A stretch of DNA of 64,000 nucleotides from Archegozetes longisetosus (Eukaryota; Arthropoda; Arachnida; Sarcoptiformes; Trhypochthoniidae). The notes under the pieces are model-generated. The model did no database searches. It was not told the DNA's origin and saw nothing but the letters and a program-made list of their open reading frames with translations. Where the stretch lies: the NCBI GenBank assembly GCA_018873245.2, contig JAEMBT020000001.1, positions 18,726,220-18,790,219 on the forward strand, read 5' to 3'. This document shows, one piece after another, positions 20,803-31,858 of this stretch. Position 1 is the first letter of the stretch. Every line of letters starts with the position of its first letter. Both the position numbers and the translations under genes were made by a program.

Positions 20803-23234
20803 ACTCATATTTTTCCTCTATCTCTAATAATTGTATTGTTTTCAAAGTCAAATGTTTCCAATAAGGAAATGTGTGAAAGGTTTGCAACTTTTGAAATTTC
20901 TATAAGATTTGTTTATAGACTATTTGTGTGCGTGGATTGCGAAACTATTTTATTTGATTTTAGATTCGAAATAAGCCAATTTTGGATGTCAAGTAAATCT
21001 TAATAGGATTTAATTTATTCTTCGGTCAAAGTGAAACAAAACAAAGAAAATGACATCTCTACTTTAAATTCGGATTTTAGAAAAGTTGCATTACTTTTCA
21101 GAACGATCTAATGGCTTTTAATGGAGCTCTAGTTTGGAAGATGCAAGTTTTTAGTATGAATAATTTTGCATTTAATAACTATTTCATCCTTTATACATTA
21201 AATTCTAAAGGCTTGTCAGTCAATCAATAACAATTAGGAGTTTTGAGTCAAATCATAATAATAAAATTCTGATTTAATTATTCAAAATTTTTAAATCATT
21301 CAGTCGAGTTAGTTTAATAGTAAGCTCAAATTTGAGTGCTTTTTAGAACTCAGACAGCTTAAATAATGGCAAATATATATGAACGAAGAAAAGCTAAACT
21401 TCACAGAAGACAAAATCACTGCTTATATTGATTTTGACTTACTTCGACTTGTCTGGTCTTTCAATGTTCGTAAAGAGATGAAAATTTAGAAACACAATCA
21501 AATAAATATGAAAATCTCAAATAGATTATGCTCTCATAAAAGGTATAGTTGTAATGATAATAGGTTTAGACTTGAGCTGATGTCTGACATGTAATATTTT
21601 GATGAAATGAGAGCAATTTACGAAAATGTAGCGACAGCAACGTATTTGTGGCATGAAATAGATTCATATTTCTAATAATTGTTTCATGCTGTCTTTGTTG
21701 AAGTAGAGTCACTAGCAAAAGTCCATGCAATTCAACTTAATAGTAAACTTGATAAGACTTATAAATTATCTTATAATTTGAGTGTTGATAATAAATTGAT
21801 TGTAAACTTATAAGTTATACTCAAATTGTATATAAATATAACACAGTCATCGTTTTATATTTAAAATAAGCATATTTTTAGTATCAAAATAATGTTGAAA
21901 AAATCAAATAACTTAAGTTTTGAATAACATTTATTTTAGATGATCACTAGCCTGAGACAAACTCGACATAAATAAATTAACTATTTAAATGTTGATTTGA
22001 ATCTAAAAATATGCTTAATTTAAATAAAACAATGACTGCACTATATTTGCATATAATTTGAATGAACTTCAATGACTTATTAGTTTGTAATCAATATTTT
22101 AAAGATCTAAAAAGTGATATGAAACCATGCGAAAATTGAGATCTAATAAAACTTAATATAAAATTGAAATGCATAGACTTTTGTTAATGAGTGTACAAAA
22201 AAAGAAGACTGCATAATTAGGAAATAATTATTTATTATTATAAGAAAAATCTTTAATAAGATCCTTCAAAGCTTTATACTTGCATAGGAGACTCATTATA
22301 ATTGATCGCATAATTTATTTTCGTAATCTTATTAAAACTTATTGTGCTTGATTAAACATTTGTTTTGAGCTTGAAATCATAACATGTCTAAAAATTAAAG
22401 ATGAGATGATTGAGGTTTCTTCCAAATACAAATAAAAGTTAACCTTCGCTGTTGTTATTAGTTTGTTGGCTAGCAGTCGATGTCGTTTCTCTTAGATTTT
22501 TATTTTCAAAAATAAAAAAATCATCGTACTCAACTCAAACTCTTCTCAACATAATTGAATTCTCTGAAAATATAACTGTTTGTGGCAATGCACATCACAG
22601 TCGTAGTCAGAAGAAGCTATAGTCCTTAGAGATCTCTTCAAAGTTCAAGTTAGGTCTGTGCTGAAAAGATTCTTAACAAAACTTTAAACTGCATTTGATT
22701 AATCATTTACTAATTGTTAAAAATGATTGAAAAGTTTAACAACAAATATTTGGATGTTGATTAGTGCTTGCTATTCAAAGTCTGATTTTAGACTCTTAGT
22801 CCTCGCTACGGCGCTAATGAAAGTATTTTCTCTCCATCTATGATTCAAGACATGTGTCAACAATTCAGTTATGTCTATCTTTTTGATCAACTCTGTAAAT
22901 AAAAGAATAGAAGAAATCTACTTAAGAAAGTCAATTCAGCTTTAATGCAAGTTCAGGCTCTTAAGCTCATTATTGTATAAATAATAGCAACACTTCCAGG
23001 ATTTTTCTTTCAGATTCGAGGGAAGTATAAAAAATACAGACTTACAGCTTTCGCCTCCGGATCAACTTTAATTTGTCCTTGAGGTCACCCTAATCAGAAT
23101 CAATGTGCCTTGTAAGTCGTAAGCTTGGATTGTTTTCTCTGATTACGAGTATCTGTCTGCTGTATCAGACTAAATAATAAACTGAATTATAGCTCTTCAT
23201 GCTATCTTATGATGACTAACGTAAGACGTCAAAT
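20803..23234. other. AT-rich intergenic sequence, nothing seen
   Basis: No gene, TIR pair or tandem repeat worth naming was recognised downstream of the secreted-protein gene as far as the hAT remnant. Confidence 0.4.
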
Positions 23235-23386
23235 ATAACTATAGATGTATGTTTTCGGTCAGATAAAAACTAGAAAATCGGCGGTCATATTCGGTTAAAG
23301 CCGAAAGTTTTATTAATTAAAGTTAATTCGGAGGTCACATTCGGTCACAAAGTATTAAAAAAGGTTTCTAACAACAATTATAAAAA

Positions 23387-23569
23387 TTAATAATTAAGTT
23401 TCTCTCCAATGTCACCGTTGAAATACATGATCATTTCAATAGATAGGTTTTCAGCGCTCAAATCCGTTCGTTTTGAATCTTGAATATCGCGAAGTTTGCT
23501 AAAAGATCTTTCGGCGTTCAGACTATTTGTAGCGATGCATAAGTATTTAATTGCAATGCTTGATAAGAA
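23387..23569 (-). pseudogene. hAT transposase C-terminal dimerisation domain
   Basis: Sixty open codons and a TAA (23387-23389) on the minus strand read IKYLCIATNSLNAERSFSKL, then RDIQDSKRTDLSAENLSIEM and IMYFNGDIGEK. This matches the hAT C-terminal signature in its (N)(A/S)ER.FSKL...(K)R..LS.ENL form. The frame is intact up to the point where the nested MITE begins. The rest of the transposase is missing. The N(A)ERSFSKL variant differs from the SSERVFSK variant at 8004-8153, so two separate hAT lineages are represented in this window. Confidence 0.9.
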
Positions 23570-23570
23570 C

Positions 23571-23867
23571 TAATGATGGAAAATATTTAGAAATTTTCTT
23601 TTTGATGAAAAACTTTCTAGAAAGTTTCTCGGGACTACTTTTCCTACGTTGTGATTATTTTGAATGCCAAAATCAAAATAGGTGACATTTTGAATATTTA
23701 AAAGTCGATAATGTTGAATATCACTTAAATTAAAACATTATTTCAATTAAAACATAATTTTGAGCTGAGGAAATAGGAAATTTCTCCTAAGAGAAATTTT
23801 GTGCGATAGAAAATTCTGGAATGTTTCTCGAGATAATTTCTCCGGAAATTTTCTTTTTACAACACTA
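23571..23867. mobile_element. Non-autonomous hAT MITE nested in a hAT remnant
   Basis: A 297-base unit flanked by a perfect 8-bp duplication, ATAAGAAC at 23563-23570 and 23868-23875. The left end reads TAATGATGGAAAATATTTAG, and the right end read inward reads TAGTGTTGTAAAAAGAAAAT. The subterminal parts share AGAAA(T)TTTC motifs on both sides. It has no coding capacity. The insertion splits the host hAT transposase frame, so it arrived after the host element. Confidence 0.9.
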
Positions 23868-24206
23868 ATAAGAACGGATAAATATTAACAGAACTTAATC
23901 AATAATCAAGAGTTTTCATGTCATTATTGTCAGGAATATCACTAATAATATAAGCACTACATTCAAAAACTGAATTTTAAACAAAAACATAAATAAAATA
24001 ATAGGGAACTTTCCGGTCAGATTCGGTAAGTTGTTGCATATGACCGAAAGCCTTTTTTATTTTCGGCGGTCATATTCGGTAAAATTCGGTTATTAACCGA
24101 GAACGTACATCTATAAATATAATATACTAAAACTCTCTTAAAAGTAAGATATAGAATTAGAGTTTAGACACAGAATTTTACAACACCTTTTAAAATACTT
24201 ATAGAA

Positions 24207-24660
24207 GGAATCACTTCAGAGTTTTGAAACATAGAGTCCCAAAAATTGTGTTTCTCTCAGTTTTATCTGAGAAAAGAGTTTCAAATTTTCTAAACAAAAT
24301 AAACTAGATTTTTGAACTAAACATTTTCAAATATTAAATAGATTGAAATTGAACGTCTGATGTAATAAAAAATCTCAATTTCCATTATAAACTTGCTTCA
24401 ACTTGCTACACTTTATGAAATTTCAGAGAAACTCTGATAGATTAAGAGATCAGAATTTATTATTTTTGGTTTTTAAGCTATTCTACTCCTATTGTTTTAT
24501 GATATGGAAGTTTTATAGTAATTTCTCATTAATTTTATAATTATTTTTTATTATCGATTCATTGGTTTCTTAATAAAAATCTGAAAGCAATACTTCTACA
24601 AAAAATAAATATTTATTAATTGTATTCCCAAACCTTTGTTTCTCACTTCGAAGTGTAACC
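24207..24660 (+). mobile_element. Dispersed family C, copy 2
   Basis: The left end is GGAATCACTTCAGAGTTTTG, and the right end read inward is GGTTACACTTCGAAGTGAGA. The interior follows copies 1 and 3 in order (TTTTATCTGAGAAA, AAACAAAATAAACTAGAT, GATTAAGAGATCAG, TATGATATGGAAG, TTCATTGGTTTCTTAATAAA). This copy defines the family at about 454 bases with imperfect inverted termini of roughly 25 bases. Confidence 0.65.
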
Positions 24661-25629
24661 TCATTGGAAGCCTTAATTTCTATGATAGATGGCAAGGATT
24701 TAAGTACATTTTACTGTATTACAGATCATTATACAAATGAAGTTGGATGATCAAACAGATAAACTCGTTTAGAATTATCAATAATTAAGATGTGATCAGA
24801 ATCACCCAGATCGACCACAATCGGAATTTCGTTTGGAGGGATGAAGTCATTGGTTTCGAGTGACTAATCTCCAATAGCTTTTGTCAGATGATTGATCATA
24901 ATTTAATTGCTGAAAAGTGGCAACTTTTCAGGCAATGTTCAAATGAGAGTTTTAGTTGATGAATTAATGCCCTTAAGTTGTTATGATCGTCCAAAATATT
25001 TTTCTTCCCTTGAGTTGATGTCAGATGGTAAGAACTGACTGAATTACAGGTCATAGGATCATAAATAATGATTAGCTATATAAAATTTAAACTCTTGGAT
25101 AAATTCCTTGAATTCAAATTTGATGGACACTTTGGATTCTCAACACTAATATACATATTATTCTGTTTTGTTGTATAAATTTGAATGATATCTTTATTAT
25201 GCAAATAAGATTTGATAAGAAACGGAGCTCAATTTTAATGTGTTTCTTGCTATCAATATATTGTTATTTTATGGTAATACTATTATAGAAAATTTTTTTC
25301 GCTATTTCTTACTCTCTCAGTTCATTATATTAATGGGTTTTACCGAAATTACGGAAATATTGAAAAATATTTACTTAATCTAATGTTTTTAATGGAATAT
25401 TTTGCAGACAGATTTTGGTGGCTTTGAATTTTTGTTTTTAAAGTAAAAGTGATAAACACACATTCAAATACTATAAATGTTGTTGAGGACAACAGTTAAA
25501 CATAAGCTCTAAAATTAGTCTGAAGGTTACTTGCCTTAATCATTCATTTATTCGTTTTAACCCTTACTCTATTACGTAAAACTAATGATTTCTTGTTGCA
25601 AAGAGTCCTACAAATAAAGCTTCTGGTCT
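24661..25629. other. AT-rich intergenic sequence, nothing seen
   Basis: No gene or repeat was recognised. Confidence 0.4.
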
Positions 25630-25886
25630 TCACATAATGTTTGAATTAGATAAAAATAGTAACAAAGCAGTTATAACAATGTGTCTAATGTTTGATTTTG
25701 ATTATATTATGTACACTACAATACCTATCAAAAGCAACTTACAACTTAACAAACTTACTATTTAGTTGAATTTAAATTTCTTTTGATAGCTATTGAGGTA
25801 CAGATAGAATAAAATAAAATTAAACATTAAACATATTGTTGTTAACTGCTTTGTTACTATTGTTACCTAATTCAAACATTTTGTGA
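25630..25886. mobile_element. 257-bp foldback hairpin (MITE-like)
   Basis: Arms of about 110 bases (25630-25743 and 25773-25886) pair with only a 30-base loop. The left begins TCACATAATGTTTGAATTAG and the right read inward begins TCACAAAATGTTTGAATTAG; AATAGTAACAAAGCAGTTA and CTATCAAAAG are shared. Similarity stops at the outer TCACA. There is no target duplication I can see and no coding capacity. Transcribed, it would form a long imperfect hairpin RNA. Confidence 0.75.
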
Positions 25887-26175
25887 CAACTAAATAATGA
25901 GTTTGCTATGACTTATGATTTTCCGAATCTTCTATTATCACAATTTGAATTGATGAGAAAACTTAGTAATAATAACTTATATGTGACATTAAATTCAATA
26001 TTAGTATAAGTGATTGAATGTTTGTTCCATTGGAGCAATGTGTTTATTTTAGAATAATAATGTCAATATACAATAGTAGTCTTGAAACTACATTTAATTC
26101 ATCTAAATATTAGTAAAGTATACTAAAAATATGTCTTCAAAAGAAGTCATATTCAATGGTTTATACACTTAATTA

Positions 26176-26721
26176 CACGGCCAACTAGGACGCTTTAAAG
26201 CTTGATAGCTCTTGAACGGATAATCGGATTTCAAAATGGTTTTCACTAAATTGTAACTGGATAATGTTGAAATTGTTTGATATACTATTCGTTAAAATAT
26301 TCACAAGGGTTGCAAAGTTATAGCAATTCTAGTAAAAACTTAATTTTCCATTAGAAGTAATGGTATATGTGTATGGCATAGACTAATTGAAAGTAGTTTT
26401 TGGATATTTTCTGTTTGTTTATGTTTGGAAAACAATCGGTTAACAATTGATTGTATACTAAATTTGTTTTAAAATAGTGTGTATGGCCTCCGCCATACAA
26501 ACTATTAATTTTTAATAAACTTAAAAGTTTCAAAATTACAATAATATTAATGTTTGATTTTTTAATTTTTGTTTCATTATTTTATAACCCTGGTGAATAT
26601 TTTAACGAATGGTATATCAAACATTTCCTACATTATCCAGCCACAATTCAGTGAAAACCATTTGAAAATTGGATTATCCGTTCGAGTGCTATTAAGATTT
26701 AAACCGTCCTAGTTGGCCGTG
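26176..26721. mobile_element. TA-flanked mariner-like foldback element
   Basis: Bounded by TA at 26174-26175 and 26722-26723. The ends read CACGGCCAACTAGGACG on both sides (the right in reverse complement), and similarity continues inward for about 155 bases through GAACGGATAATC, CAAAATGGTTTTCACT and ATATTCAC.AGGGTT. The core (about 26340-26560) is unrelated between arms and contains only a chance 60-codon frame. A TA target and long TIRs fit a non-autonomous Tc1/mariner-type element. Confidence 0.8.
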
Positions 26722-26951
26722 TAATCGAGTGTACCAATATTGAGTTTTAGTATAATTATTATTAGGGATGCGTAACACGTAAATTGCATATTTACACAAA
26801 ATGCAATATTTAAAGGTTTTTCCTGTATAAAAACATGATTCCATCATATCAGATATTTTAAATAATTTAATCAGTTACCAACAATTTTATCAAGTTTTGG
26901 ACAAAAACTCTGGATATAAAACATTTTAAATCATTTCTGAGTTGTTAGACG

Positions 26952-27147
26952 GAGAGAAATTATCAGTGGAAAAGTTGAATAACTTAAAAGCAGGTGATAT
27001 TAGATATTCAAAGTGTGCAACAGTAACTTAATGCGATGTTGAGAGATGTTTCAGTGAGCATAAAAAAATATTAAGAACAAATAGACTAAAGTTCACAAGT
27101 CAAAACTTGGAGTGTATGTTGTAGTTAAATGCAACAAGAACAGTCTC
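26952..27147 (+). pseudogene. Decayed hAT transposase C-terminus
   Basis: The plus-strand frame reads EKLSVEKLNNLKAGDIRYSK, then CATVT-stop-CDVERCFSEHKKI and LRTNRLKFTSQNLECML-stop. The block (V/C)DVER.FS..K.IL..NRL.FT..NL is the dimerisation signature of a distinct hAT clade. Two in-frame stops show it is dead. Terminus-like sequences TAGGGATGCG (26763) and, inverted, TAGGGGTAC (27285-27292) may be its ends, but the flanks show no 8-bp duplication, so the boundaries are unproven. Confidence 0.75.
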
Positions 27148-27292
27148 TAATCGTATTAATTAAGTGTATTTTGTACTAGATTAGTTGTCTTTATATTGTT
27201 TCTGGTTCATATTTAAGATTATATTTTGCAAGCTTTAAAGGTATATTAGCATACGTATTTCTGAAAAATAAAAGCATATATTTGTACCCCTA

Positions 27293-28496
27293 GTCATAGA
27301 TTGAAATAGTGATAATAGAAGATTTATAAAATTATAAGTCTTATCAAACTCATTATAAGTTGAACTTTATAGCTATTGTACCCTTAAAGCAAATGTGATA
27401 AATTCATTATTTAGGTCAAACTGGTTTAACCCTTTAAATGACCCAACATGAAAATTAATCTGATATTTGTTTTTAATCATTTAATAATCATTTTTCATTC
27501 GAACCCTAATCTCTATGAGAATTTACTAAAAGCTAAGATATTTTACGCTGTTTTGCTTTGTAAAAGCAACAAATGGTGCAACATCTAAAATGTATCATAT
27601 CCTAGCTTCTAAAGCGTTAACTTCTAAACTCAAATAAAGCAGTTAGAGCTTCTTATATTGCAATATTTTAATCAGACGCCAAATAAATTACTCTCGATTG
27701 AAAATCTAATATCTTCAAATTAACTTTTAGTAATCAAATTTGTTGTTATGACATATAATGAAAATGTTGTCCATCATTTTCTAAACAAATCTAATTATTT
27801 TGCTTAATTATCTGAAATTTGTTTACGAGAGTTTGAGAACTTATTCGTTTTATTTAATATACCTGGAGAATATAGTTTGACTAACCAACAAGTTTAAAGT
27901 TTACAAAATTTTTGAAATTTTACTTTTTAAACACTAATTTCAGCTGAGCTTGGTTTTGGTTCGAAATTCATGATTAACAAACGATCATTTGTTTAATTAG
28001 ATCCAGTCTTTGTTCATAAGTTAGATCCGATCGATGAATAAAATTAAAGATAAATTGCGCTCAATACCTGAGCTTACAAGTTAGTTGTGCACATATGACA
28101 CAATATTAGTGGAGTAGTTGATGTAACGTAGCCTGGGTATTTCTTGGACAAGTGTTAAGTGTATACTGAGTGTAAATTCTGTTATTTATTTTATACCTAA
28201 GTGTTAGTCAAATAATTAAACACAGATACTTAATTTCAATAAAAATATATAACCTATAAAAATGCGAAGACAGTTGTTCGATTTAAAATACACAAAACTA
28301 TAAATTAAAAATTTAGAGTCAATTTTGCTATTATATTTGTTTAGGTTTATACAAATATTGATTTTGTATTAAGCGTTCATATTTCAATAATCAAACAATT
28401 GATCCTCAATATGACAAGTTCAATAAATAATACTCGAGCTACGCTTACACCAGTTGCTCCATATATAATAAAACCTTATATCAGTTATATTAAACG
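27293..28496. other. AT-rich intergenic sequence, nothing seen
   Basis: No gene or repeat was recognised in this stretch. Confidence 0.4.
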
Positions 28497-28730
28497 AGTG
28501 ATGGCCAACTCGCTTTGTCTGACGGGCCGGTTCTATGCAACCAAAATCTTATTGGATTGGATGACCAACACAGTACTATGAAACTAAAAATGTTCTATTG
28601 TCTTCATATAAATCATGATGAATTTTTGCTAAAACTTGTTATAAGTTTTAGTTTGAAAGACTTTAAGGTACAGAAAAGTGAGTAAGCAAGCCAGATCTGG
28701 GCTGCGGGCCGCCACACAGCTTTTACTAAA
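28497..28730. mobile_element. Possible hAT (Charlie-like) terminal fragments
   Basis: AGTGATGGCCAACTCGC followed by ACGGGCCGG at 28497-28533, and CAGATCTGGGCTGCGGGCC at 28693-28711, are GC-rich islets in AT-rich DNA. They resemble the terminal and subterminal sequences of animal hAT elements (CAG(T)G(A/G)TGGCCAAC..GGGCCG and GGCCCGC..CAGATCTGG). I cannot pair them as clean termini, so this is a weak call. A 60-codon frame across the first islet (28399-28581) is not supported as a gene. Confidence 0.3.
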
Positions 28731-29029
28731 ATAATTTAGAGTTATATGACTTGAATCCCGTAAGTATTAAATATTTGTTTAAAAGTCAATTTTGAAACTT
28801 TCTCATGTATAAAGCAACTTATTTATAAATAATTCAACGATTTTATAGTAAATATTCTCTGCACTACTATTGATATTATATCAAAAATACAGAAGTAATA
28901 CTCGTGATGTATCAAACTGAAAAAGGGTTAGGTTTACATGTACAGTAAAAGTTCGATATAATGAATCTTGATTTAAAAGAGATTTTGATGTAGCGAACGT
29001 ATTTTAAGTACAATTGTCGTTGAGCGCGC

Positions 29030-29365
29030 AAGGCGAGTTTTTGAGTGCTTGCTCACTCATTGAATCATTTATGAAAAATTATTAAACTTAAAATGTGAAT
29101 CATTATAATCTGATAATAATTGATGCCCCAATATTCATCTAGAATCAATGATTTTGTCCACTTTTTGAATCGAAGTTAGTTTATGGTTAATTCATGACAC
29201 TTGAATCAATTTGTTCAATCAGAAGTTTCCTTATGATTCTTGAATCAAGTGTTAATTTTTAATCATGAACCTGAGTGAATAACTGAACTATAGCTATGGT
29301 CGTGTATGAAACCATTAAATTTTGATGCTTCCCCTGTTTTATCATATGTATGCATCAGGGATCAA
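29030..29365 (+). repeat. Dispersed repeat family D, copy 2
   Basis: Second copy of the family seen at 10320-10650, ending in TATGCATCAGGGATCAAAGG, where copy 1 has CACGTATCAATGATCAAAGC. It lies 64 bases upstream of family C copy 3. No coding capacity. Confidence 0.55.
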
Positions 29366-29428
29366 AGGAAATGTACTTAAATCTAATTTTATAATAAAAC
29401 ATGTAAAAGTTTGATATAAAGTACGTTT

Positions 29429-30138
29429 GGGATCACTTTGAAGTTTCGAAACAAAGTTTTAAAACAAACTTTCGAGAAGTATAGTTTGAAAAATCTCGAA
29501 AACTCAGTTTTTAAACTTTATACCAGTAAAAGGAATTCAAATTTCTAAACTTAAAATAAACTAAATTTTAAAACGAAATATTTTCAAGTGTCAAATAGAT
29601 TAAAGTTGAACATTAATTTGATAAGCCTAATTTCTAGAGTAAACTTGTTTTACTATTACCAAATTGCAGAAAAATTTCATTAGATTAAGAGATTAGCAGA
29701 CTGAGAGTCTTAAAGATAATGAAACTAAGTTTTTCATTCATTAGTAGACACTCTCCCGCAAGAGATTTTCTACTTTTTAAAGTTTTCTGGAATAAATCAC
29801 GAATAATTGAGTTTATTTAATTAAAAACGATTGCAGTTCTATATCTGCAAATCACAACAATTTGATGTTTGATAAATTTTTCATTTACAAAATAAATACT
29901 ATTAAAAGTACAAAACTACAGGATGTAAAGCAAGGTTGAGCTTAATTGATAATAAATATGCCAATCATTCTAGTGAACACAATTACATCAATGTTGCTAC
30001 TTTTATTACTAATCCATTGGTTTCTTAATAAAGATCTGAAAGCAATATCCTTATAAAAATAAAATTAGTATTATTGTATTATTAGAGCTTCAAACGGGGT
30101 TTACGAAACTTTACTTTTGAAAATTTGAAAGCGTAACC
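29429..30138 (+). mobile_element. Dispersed family C, copy 3, with internal replacement
   Basis: The left end GGGATCACTTTGAAGTTTCG and right end (read inward) GGTTACGCTTTCAAATTTTC match the other copies. Sequence follows copies 1 and 2 to GATTAAGAGATTAGCA near 29700 and resumes at ATTACTAATCCATTGG near 30004. Between these points about 300 bases are unrelated, replacing about 120 bases in the other copies. This is either a later insertion with deletion or a subfamily difference. Confidence 0.6.
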
Positions 30139-31100
30139 AGCTCAGCTATCGTTTCCATTCACAGAGCTTTCATCATTCCAAAAAGGGTTAAAATGAAGCT
30201 CTCAACTTAAGACTTATAAAACTGTGATGTTTTGAAACGTATTATCTAGACTACTAATAATTTCAAAAATAGCGTCTCTCTAAACTTGGATTTTATAGAA
30301 GGCCAAATCTCAGATCTTAATGTTTCTAAGAGTAATATTTGATGAGAATAACTGAATTTTAGAAACAAGTATTTTTATTGTATTCGTATTAGTTCTTAAT
30401 ATCAATGCTCTAAAAGTTATATTCTAGCTTTAGAAATAATGGACTAAACCTTTTATTCCTTGAGTGTTCATTATATCGAGCTTTAACTGAATTTAGTGAA
30501 TTTCCATTAGAAGAGTGACGTTTGAAAAGCATAGACTGAGTCTTAAGAAATTCTGGAACATTGATCAATGATAATGTTTGAGAGATGAAACAACAGTAGT
30601 TTGTTTCAAATGGATACGATCTATAAATAAAATAGTTATTTATGTACTGTTCGACCATCTTTATGTATGTCTAATCTCCATGATGTCTCCAGTACTTAAT
30701 CTTTTATATTAGCCAAAGTATGTGCTCCAGACATACTAAAAATCTTGCTGGACATTCAAAGTTGAAGTGGAGATGAGATTCATCTAAGTGGAGTTGTGCG
30801 TAAGCATCATATATTAAACTATAATAATAATAAGTTTACATCAATCAAAATAAAAATTGGTGATTATACGAAAAGATATTCCGTTGAGTCTAAGGCATAT
30901 TCATTCGATTGGTCTTCAAGCAATGCTTTCTCTATCTATTAATGACTTTTGCTTAAATCAATTAATAGCCTTTTGACAAATTCCAGTATTTTAGCTCAGC
31001 ATCTTGATAAGGGTCTGAAAAATGTTACTAAAAGTCTTGTCAGAAGTTATTAAACTAATGATTGACCAACAAGTCATGTTATATGAATAATGATTTATAT
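30139..31100. other. AT-rich intergenic sequence, nothing seen
   Basis: An 82-codon minus-strand frame (30410-30658) lies here, but its composition is that of noncoding DNA and no domain is recognisable. Nothing else was seen. Confidence 0.35.
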
Positions 31101-31304
31101 AAGTTCTTATAAGGCATGCATTGACTTTCGTAATGAAGGTATGACTTCAACATTTTGACATAATTGCAGTAATTGAATGCTTTGCAGATTTGATGTTGAA
31201 TTTTAAGTGAGATCACAATCTTCATATTGAATTTCTTCGAGTTATATTAAGATACTGAAGACGTGCCCTCATTATGAAAACCGATGCATGCCTTGTAAGG
31301 ACTT
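31101..31304. mobile_element. Short TIR element (about 204 bp)
   Basis: The left end AAGTTCTTATAAGGCATGCA and the right end read inward AAGTCCTTACAAGGCATGCA match at 18 of 20 positions. Weaker similarity continues for about 30 bases (TAATGA(A/G)GG, CTTCA). No coding capacity; a small MITE is the simplest reading. Target duplication not clear. Confidence 0.6.
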
Positions 31305-31687
31305 AAAACGACTTATTAGCGAACCATTGGTTTTGATAATTAAATTTGTGATAAGAATTTTCTAAGTTTTATCAAACTGGCAGTTGTGTTGAGACGAGTG
31401 CACTTAAAAATATTGATTACTTTATTTCAAGAAGCCGTCTCTATTACCTTTTTAATGAGTTTCTGTTGGGTAGTATGAATTTTCCGCGCCTTATATAAGT
31501 CTACCAATGAATCCCTAATTAATGAAAATCCTTTAATTATTCAATCATGAACTTTAGATCAATTTTAGTAATAGGTAGTCATTATTGCTAATCATTCTCA
31601 AGATTAAATCAAGTTGAGGTGTTATAAGCTCTCATTTAAGGCCGTTCAGGATTAAATCTTTGGTACTGGAGTGAAGCTTATGCAGTA

Positions 31688-31856
31688 CAGTCACTTCTCG
31701 TTATAGTGGACACCTTAATACACTAGAAATGCGTTGATCATAACTGCAGCTCATGATATCGGATATGGTGTAGAGAGTTTGTGAGCCAAATAGTTTTTTC
31801 AAAAACGTAAATTATAGCTAGTTTCTCTATGTTCGACTTCAGCTTAGAGTCGACTG
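31688..31856. mobile_element. pogo/Tigger-like MITE, copy 2
   Basis: Flanked by TA at 31686-31687 and 31857-31858. The left end is CAGTCACTTCTCGTTATAGT and the right end read inward is CAGTCGACTCTAAGCTGAAG. The left 70 bases parallel the copy at 15563, including a GCAATCCGTT/GAAATGCGTT landmark. At 169 bases it lacks the GA expansion. Confidence 0.75.
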
Positions 31857-31858
31857 TA

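Larger units (their letters stand above)
23243..24112 (-). mobile_element. hAT transposon remnant with nested MITE
   Basis: The termini read AGATGTATGTTTTCGGTCAG (left) and, inward from the right, AGATGTACGTTCTCGGTTAA. Both are followed by repeated ATTCGG/CCGAAT and GGCGGTCATATTCGG motifs. Flanks ATAACTAT (23235-23242) and ATAAATAT (24113-24120) agree at 7 of 8 positions, fitting an 8-bp hAT target duplication. A hAT transposase C-terminus is read on the minus strand (23387-23569), interrupted just upstream by a 297-base MITE (23571-23867). Without that insertion the element is about 565 bases, so it was already a deletion derivative. Confidence 0.85.
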
